Positions 59,927 through 64,000 of a stretch of DNA of 64,000 nucleotides are shown here, one piece after another (the stretch's first letter is position 1; the number at the start of each line of letters is the position of its first letter). Under the pieces are notes generated by a model. That model worked only from the letters and a program-made list of their open reading frames with translations. It searched no databases and was not told the origin of the DNA. The stretch is from the NCBI GenBank assembly GCA_028722305.1, contig JAQYHB010000022.1:1-64000 (forward strand), in the 5' to 3' direction. The stretch is from Spirochaetales bacterium (GTDB lineage: Bacteria > Spirochaetota > Spirochaetia > Sphaerochaetales > Sphaerochaetaceae). The position numbers were made by a program, and so were the translations under genes.

Positions 59927-60136
59927 TCAGCTCTGGCGGATGACGACTTCGGCTCTCTTCAGGGATACGTGCACCGACGTGCTCTCGTTGTTTGACTCGA
60001 CAAGGTCATCCTTGGAGGTGATGCGCACCGGCATCTCCCCGGCAAGGTGAATCATCGCTACCTGCTGTCCTCCGTGAACCTCGTCAAGTTCGGAATCGCT
60101 CAACCTTCGGGCAACTCCTGATTTCGTGCTCTTCAT
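59927..60136 (-). CDS. Small unknown protein upstream of thiN
   Basis: The 69-aa product (MKSTKSGVARRLSDSELDEVHGGQQVAMIHLAGEMPVRITSKDD onward) has no recognised family. The SELDEVHGG segment resembles the leader boundary of double-Gly-type peptides, but the neighbours do not support a peptide exporter. TATAAT (60148-60143) is 6 nt before the ATG with TAGGCA 17 nt further upstream, so the mRNA should be leaderless. It stands first in the unit with thiN and the UPF0316 gene. Confidence 0.6.
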   Translation of the reverse strand: MKSTKSGVARRLSDSELDEVHGGQQVAMIHLAGEMPVRITSKDDLVESNNESTSVHVSLKRAEVVIRQS

Positions 60137-60235
60137 ATCTTGATTATACGCGGGTTGTGCCTATTTGCCTAGTTCTTTTCCTCTTCGCTCCATTTCGGAA
60201 CACCTACGCTCCGGGATTGCCTGGAAGGGTTCCGG

Positions 60236-62581
60236 TTAGGAAAAAAGCAACGCGATATGATAGACCGCGAAGGAAGCAACCCAAGCAATCAGGCACTGTT
60301 GGACAACCACGAACAGGGCCCATCGCCCGCCAAGCTCGCGCTTGATGGCGCTTACCGCGGCGACACAGGGCGTATAGAGCAGGCTGAACACCAGCAGGCT
60401 CAAAGCGGTAACCGGTCCGAGGACCATCTCCAGGCTTGAGGGGCTGCCAAACAGGACGTTCAACGTGGCGACCACGCTCTCCTTGGCCATGAAGCCGGTG
60501 ATCAGGCTGCTGACGATGCGCCAATCGCCGAAGCCCAGCGGCCGGAAGATCGGCGTGATACAACGGGCTATGGAGGCAAGCAGGCTCTCCGACGAGTCGG
60601 CAACCGTCTGGAAATGCAGGCCAAAGGCCTGGAGGAACCAGATGACGATGGTGGCGACAAAGATGATCGTGAAGGCTCGGACCAAGAAATCCTTGGCCTT
60701 CTCCCACATCAGCTGAAGGACGCTCTTTGCGCTTGGCATCCGGTAGTTCGGAAGTTCCATGACGAAAGGAACCGGCTCCCCCTTGAAGCTGGTGCGGCGC
60801 ATGACCAGAGCGCTGAGGACAGCGAAAAGGATACCGAACAGGTAGAGTCCGACCATCACCAGGGCGCCATGGCGGGGGAAGAAGGTCGAGGCGAAGAAGG
60901 CGTAGATGGGAAGCTTGGCGGTGCAGCTCATGAAGGGTGTCAGGAGAATCGTCATGCGTCTGTCCCGCTCGCTGGAAAGGGTCCGGCTCGCCATGACCGC
61001 GGGAACCGTGCAACCGAATCCGATGAGCATCGGCACGACCGAGCGCCCCGACAAGCCGATCTTGCGGAGCAGCGAGTCCATCACGAAAGCCACACGCGCC
61101 ATATAGCCGGAATCCTCGAGCAGCGAAAGGAAGAAGAACAGGGTGACGATAATCGGCAGGAAGCTCAACACGCTGCCCACGCCATTGAAGACGCCGTCGA
61201 TGACCAAGGAGTGCAGGACCGGGTTCACGCCTGCGCGGGCCATGCCTTGGTCGCAGAGCTGGGTGACAGCGTCCACCCCCCGCGCCATCAAATCCTGCAG
61301 GAAGGCCCCGATCACGTTGAACGTCAGGAAAAAGACCAATGCCATGATGCCGATGAAAGCGGGAATGGCGGTCCGTCTGCCGGTCAAGAAGCGGTCAATC
61401 TTCTCGCTCCGCTGGCGGCTCTTGCTGGCATGGGTGCGCACGACGGTCTCGCTGCAGATGCCACGGATGAAGTCATAGCGCATGTCGGCCATGGCCGCGG
61501 CGCGGTCGAGGCCACGCTCGTCCTCCATCTGCTTGATGATATGCTCGATCATCTCCTTCTCGTTCTGGTCCAGGCCAAGGGCGTTGATGACCAAATGGTC
61601 ACCCTCGACCACCTTGCTGGCGGCGAAACGGACGGGTATGTCGGCCCGTTGGGCGTGGTCCTCGATCAGGTGCATGATGGCGTGCAGGCATCGGTGGACC
61701 GCTCCACCATCCTCGTCCGGACTACAGAAGTCGGTACGCCCCGGCTTCTCCTGGTAGCGGGCGACGTGGATGGCATGGTCGATCAGCTCGTCGACACCTT
61801 CGTTCTTCGCGGCGGAAATGGGGATGACCGGGATGCCAAGCAGGGACTCCAACGCGTTGATATGGATGGTGCCCCCGCTCTCGCGGACCTCGTCCATCAT
61901 GTTCAAGGCAAGCACCATCGGAACATCCAGCTCCATCAGCTGCATGGTCAGGTAGAGGTTGCGTTCGATGGCGGTGGCGTCGACGATGTTGATGATCGCC
62001 TTGGGATGGTTCTGAAGTATGAAGCGACGGGTCACCAGCTCCTCATCCGAATAGGGACTCATCGAATAGATGCCCGGAAGGTCGGTCACTCGGGTGTTCC
62101 CGTGCCCGCGGATCACTCCATCCTTGCGGTCAACAGTGACGCCAGGAAAGTTTCCCACGTGCTGGTTGCTGCCGGTCAACTGGTTGAACAACGTCGTCTT
62201 GCCGCAGTTCTGGTTGCCAGCCAGAGCGAAGGTCAACAGCTCGTTCTCAGGAAGCGGGGTCTTCGTCCCCCTTGGCGCGTAGGGAGAATCCTCTCCGAGT
62301 CCCGGGTGGTCAATGTATCGATGGGGCTGTTTGGCCAGGTCTCCATCCGGGTCAGTGTGCACCCCGGTAATCGAGATCTGGGCGGCATCCGCCTTGCGCA
62401 AGGAGAGCTCGTAGCTCTGTACCCGGATTTCCATCGGGTCACCCGAAGGGGCGTACTTGACCAATTGGACCTCGGCGCCAGGAAGCAATCCCATGTCCAG
62501 GAAGTGCTGCCTCAGCGCCCCTTCCCCTCCAACCTTCGTGATTGACGCGCTTTTCCCAAGCGGAAGTTCGTCCAGTTGCAT
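60236..62581 (-). CDS. feoAB: Ferrous iron transporter FeoA-FeoB fusion
   Basis: The 781-aa protein fuses a FeoA SH3-like domain (MQLDELPLGKSASITKVGG ... MGLLPGAEVQLVKYAPSGDPMEIRV) to FeoB. FeoB has a GTPase domain with G1 GNQNCGKTTLFNQL (about 122-135), G3 DLPGIYS and G4 NMMDE, a helical GDI region, and a membrane core with two Gate motifs (SVVPMLIGFGCTVPAVMASRTL and ESVVATLNVLFG). It takes up Fe2+ through the inner membrane. GGGGGG precedes ATG 62581. An inverted repeat in the promoter fits iron-responsive control. Confidence 0.95.
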   Translation of the reverse strand: MQLDELPLGKSASITKVGGEGALRQHFLDMGLLPGAEVQLVKYAPSGDPMEIRVQSYELSLRKADAAQISITGVHTDPDGDLAKQPHRYIDHPGLGEDSPYAPRGTKTPLPENELLTFALAGNQNCGKTTLFNQLTGSNQHVGNFPGVTVDRKDGVIRGHGNTRVTDLPGIYSMSPYSDEELVTRRFILQNHPKAIINIVDATAIERNLYLTMQLMELDVPMVLALNMMDEVRESGGTIHINALESLLGIPVIPISAAKNEGVDELIDHAIHVARYQEKPGRTDFCSPDEDGGAVHRCLHAIMHLIEDHAQRADIPVRFAASKVVEGDHLVINALGLDQNEKEMIEHIIKQMEDERGLDRAAAMADMRYDFIRGICSETVVRTHASKSRQRSEKIDRFLTGRRTAIPAFIGIMALVFFLTFNVIGAFLQDLMARGVDAVTQLCDQGMARAGVNPVLHSLVIDGVFNGVGSVLSFLPIIVTLFFFLSLLEDSGYMARVAFVMDSLLRKIGLSGRSVVPMLIGFGCTVPAVMASRTLSSERDRRMTILLTPFMSCTAKLPIYAFFASTFFPRHGALVMVGLYLFGILFAVLSALVMRRTSFKGEPVPFVMELPNYRMPSAKSVLQLMWEKAKDFLVRAFTIIFVATIVIWFLQAFGLHFQTVADSSESLLASIARCITPIFRPLGFGDWRIVSSLITGFMAKESVVATLNVLFGSPSSLEMVLGPVTALSLLVFSLLYTPCVAAVSAIKRELGGRWALFVVVQQCLIAWVASFAVYHIALLFS

Positions 62582-62597
62582 GCAATACCCCCCAAAA

Positions 62598-62651
62598 AAG
62601 TTAGCTATCACTAACTTCTGATATTTTCCGTATCTCCCTCAGCAGTGTCAA
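62598..62651 (-). promoter_or_regulatory. Promoter and operator of feoAB
   Basis: On the minus strand TTGACA (62651-62646), 17 nt, GAAAAT (62628-62623). Just downstream lies AAGTTAG-N6-CTAACTT (62598-62617), placed to block initiation; its GTTAG-N6-CTAAC core recurs near the ferredoxin gene. Confidence 0.65.
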
Positions 62652-62665
62652 GAGGATGCGGACGC

Positions 62666-62693
62666 AACAAAAGGGGCGCCAGGAAGGCGCCCC
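62666..62693 (-). terminator. Terminator of the BMP lipoprotein gene
   Basis: On the minus strand, stem GGGGCGCC / GGCGCCCC (62693-62686 and 62680-62673), loop TTCCT, then TTTTGTT. Confidence 0.88.
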
Positions 62694-62715
62694 CGAGCAA
62701 GCAAACGAAGGTCAA

Positions 62716-63951
62716 TCAATACGCGGCGTTGAGCCACTCGATTCCGTCAATCTGGATGGCGAAATAGGGCGCGCTCTGGAACTTCGACTCGTGGAAAGCT
62801 CCATCGTAGACGGCCTCTTCCTTATCAGGAACGAAATCCCCGTCGGTGTCCAGCGCGAAGGCGTGGGTCAGCTTCTCGCCCTTGACGGTGAAGGTGCTGG
62901 TATCGAAGACCTGGAGCTTGCCGCTCTTCAGGGCATCCTCGACCTGAGCGATCTTCTCGGCGGTGCCAGGAGCGGCGATGGCGGTGTTCAGGTCCGTCAC
63001 GGTGACAGCGTCATCAGCCATGGTGCCGGTGTAGTCGGAGGGGTTCTCCACTCCATCGATGTAGTTCTTGATGAAGGTGTAGAAGTACGGCTCCCAATTG
63101 ATGCGGCAAGAAAGCAGAGACGCCTGCGGGGCTGCCTTGGTCATATCGGTATTGTAACCGGTATGGAACACGCCGGCCTTCTGGGCGGCGAGGGCGGGAC
63201 TCGTCGTGTCGGAGTGCTGGCTGATCATCACGCAGCCGGAGTCAATCAGGCTCTTCGCGGCGGCCTCTTCGAGGGTGGCGTCACCCCATGTGCCGACAAA
63301 GTACACCTTCATCGTGGCGCTCGGGCAGACAGAGCGGACACCAAGGAAATAACTGGTCATACCGGAAATAACCTCGGCGAAGGAATAGGCGCCGACATAG
63401 CCGACGACCGCCTGTTCCTTGGTGATCTTTCCCTCGTCGATCAGCTGGTTCAGCTTCATGCCAGCGGCGACACCCGCGACATAGCGGCCTTCGTAGATCG
63501 AGGCGAACGCGTTGTAGGTATTCGGGTTGCCATCGGACTGGGACCCGCAGTTGGTCATGCCGATGAACTTGACATCCGGATATTCGCGGGCGGCTTCCAG
63601 CATGAAGGGCTCGAATCCGTAACTGTTGTTGAAAATCACCTCACAGCCATCTTCGGCCAACTCAAGGTTGTTGTCCTTGCAGATAGCGCTCTCGGTGGTG
63701 TTTCTCTTTACAAGGAGCTCGACGTTGTACCCGTCAGCCTTGAGCTTGTCGATGGCCGCGTTCATGCCGTTCATGAAGTTCCAGGTATAACCCTGGTCGG
63801 ACTCATCGTTGATGACCACAAAGCCAATCTTCGTAGCTTTCTTTGCCGCCGTCTCTGCTTTTTTCGCAGGAGCTTGTTCCTGTCCGCCATTGGCGAAAAC
63901 AGCCGATGCTGCCAGAAGCAGTGCCATACTGATAGCCGTGAGTTTTCTCAT
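62716..63951 (-). CDS. BMP-family substrate-binding protein
   Basis: The 411-aa secreted protein belongs to the BMP/PnrA-like family that binds nucleosides or related ligands for ABC importers. It has an N-terminal signal (AISMALLLAASAVFA, then NGGQEQ) without a lipobox Cys, a form often seen in Sphaerochaeta binding proteins. The mature part shows KIGFVVINDESDQGYTWNFMNGM, FNNSYGFEPFMLEAAREYPDVKFIGM, YEGRYVAGVAAGMKL and MISQHSDTTSPALAAQKAG. AAGGAGAG precedes the ATG. The ABC genes would lie past the downstream terminator or elsewhere; they are not seen here. Confidence 0.88.
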   Translation of the reverse strand: MRKLTAISMALLLAASAVFANGGQEQAPAKKAETAAKKATKIGFVVINDESDQGYTWNFMNGMNAAIDKLKADGYNVELLVKRNTTESAICKDNNLELAEDGCEVIFNNSYGFEPFMLEAAREYPDVKFIGMTNCGSQSDGNPNTYNAFASIYEGRYVAGVAAGMKLNQLIDEGKITKEQAVVGYVGAYSFAEVISGMTSYFLGVRSVCPSATMKVYFVGTWGDATLEEAAAKSLIDSGCVMISQHSDTTSPALAAQKAGVFHTGYNTDMTKAAPQASLLSCRINWEPYFYTFIKNYIDGVENPSDYTGTMADDAVTVTDLNTAIAAPGTAEKIAQVEDALKSGKLQVFDTSTFTVKGEKLTHAFALDTDGDFVPDKEEAVYDGAFHESKFQSAPYFAIQIDGIEWLNAAY

Positions 63952-64000
63952 AGACTCTCCTTATATCGTATCAGGTACTTTCGTACCCAATTGTGATTCT

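Noticed and set aside
59927-60136. Double-glycine-type leader peptide (SELDEVHGG)
   Set aside because: No peptidase/exporter or modification gene is nearby, and the gene is in a unit with thiN, so the resemblance is probably chance.
60614-62545. 643-codon plus-strand frame
   Set aside because: Antisense shadow of feoAB in high-GC DNA; the composition is His/Gln/Asp-rich without domains and there is no ribosome site.
62656-63996. 446-codon plus-strand frame
   Set aside because: Antisense to the BMP-family gene; it also reads through a terminator.

Overview
The window looks like chromosome of a free-living or gut-associated spirochaete, most likely Sphaerochaeta-like. This rests on the run of Ig-like lipoproteins, a BMP-family binding protein whose signal ends in FANGGQ, a complete dapB-dapA-dapL-lysA lysine/peptidoglycan operon using the LL-DAP aminotransferase route, a FeoA-FeoB fusion and a RarA with a large C-terminal extension. 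The assignment is from gene content only and is moderate confidence.

Positions 297-24830 are a prophage of about 24.5 kb integrated in the 3' end of tRNA-Pro(GGG). A 118-bp perfect direct repeat (297-414 and 24713-24830) marks its ends. A tyrosine integrase and a small lipoprotein read rightward at the left end. A leftward late operon runs from terL (24142) through a portal/minor-head fusion, a protease/capsid fusion, connectors, tail tube, a tail chaperone pair with a slippery A AAA AAC, tape measure and a 2118-aa fibre protein, then Tfa and membrane/envelope proteins. A HigBA-type toxin-antitoxin pair sits inside. No replication module, repressor or endolysin is recognisable, so the element is probably reduced or defective.

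The most striking feature is at 6053-7472. The 3' end of the fibre gene and three silent alternative 3' ends (two on the opposite strand) each begin with the same 13-bp sequence TAAATAGGGATTT (one copy with two mismatches), always in the same codon phase. This is the layout of a shufflon: inversion between sites would put any of four receptor-binding tips in frame on the fibre. I believe this is the candidate undescribed system here.

Right of the prophage (24831-25329) lie scars of an older related element: a decayed integrase 5' end fused to a HigA-like 3' end, then a 27-aa hydrophobic peptide and a small HTH protein. From 25482 to 34834 are a TetR regulator, AzlCD, a TatD-like hydrolase, a CBM9-like protein, an Ig-like lipoprotein, and the lysine operon with a ybgC thioesterase. 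Next come topB, two paralogous Ig-like lipoproteins, and a HAD phosphatase.

Positions 43485-50271 are a LacI-controlled carbohydrate locus (sugar isomerase/epimerase, MBL-fold protein, ABC transporter, LacI, FAD oxidoreductase) joined by operators of the type AAAACGTTTT. The transporter is broken: one permease has TAA at codon 6, and the second permease is fused by deletion to the tail of the solute-binding protein.

The last part carries ferredoxin, xseAB, purU, a pseudouridine synthase, a DRTGG protein, a BI-1 membrane protein, a lipoprotein, rarA, an XRE regulator, thiN, feoAB and a BMP lipoprotein. Several of these genes have a -10 hexamer exactly 6-8 nt before the ATG, which implies leaderless mRNAs. 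A shared inverted repeat GTTAG-N6-CTAAC lies before feoAB and near the ferredoxin gene.
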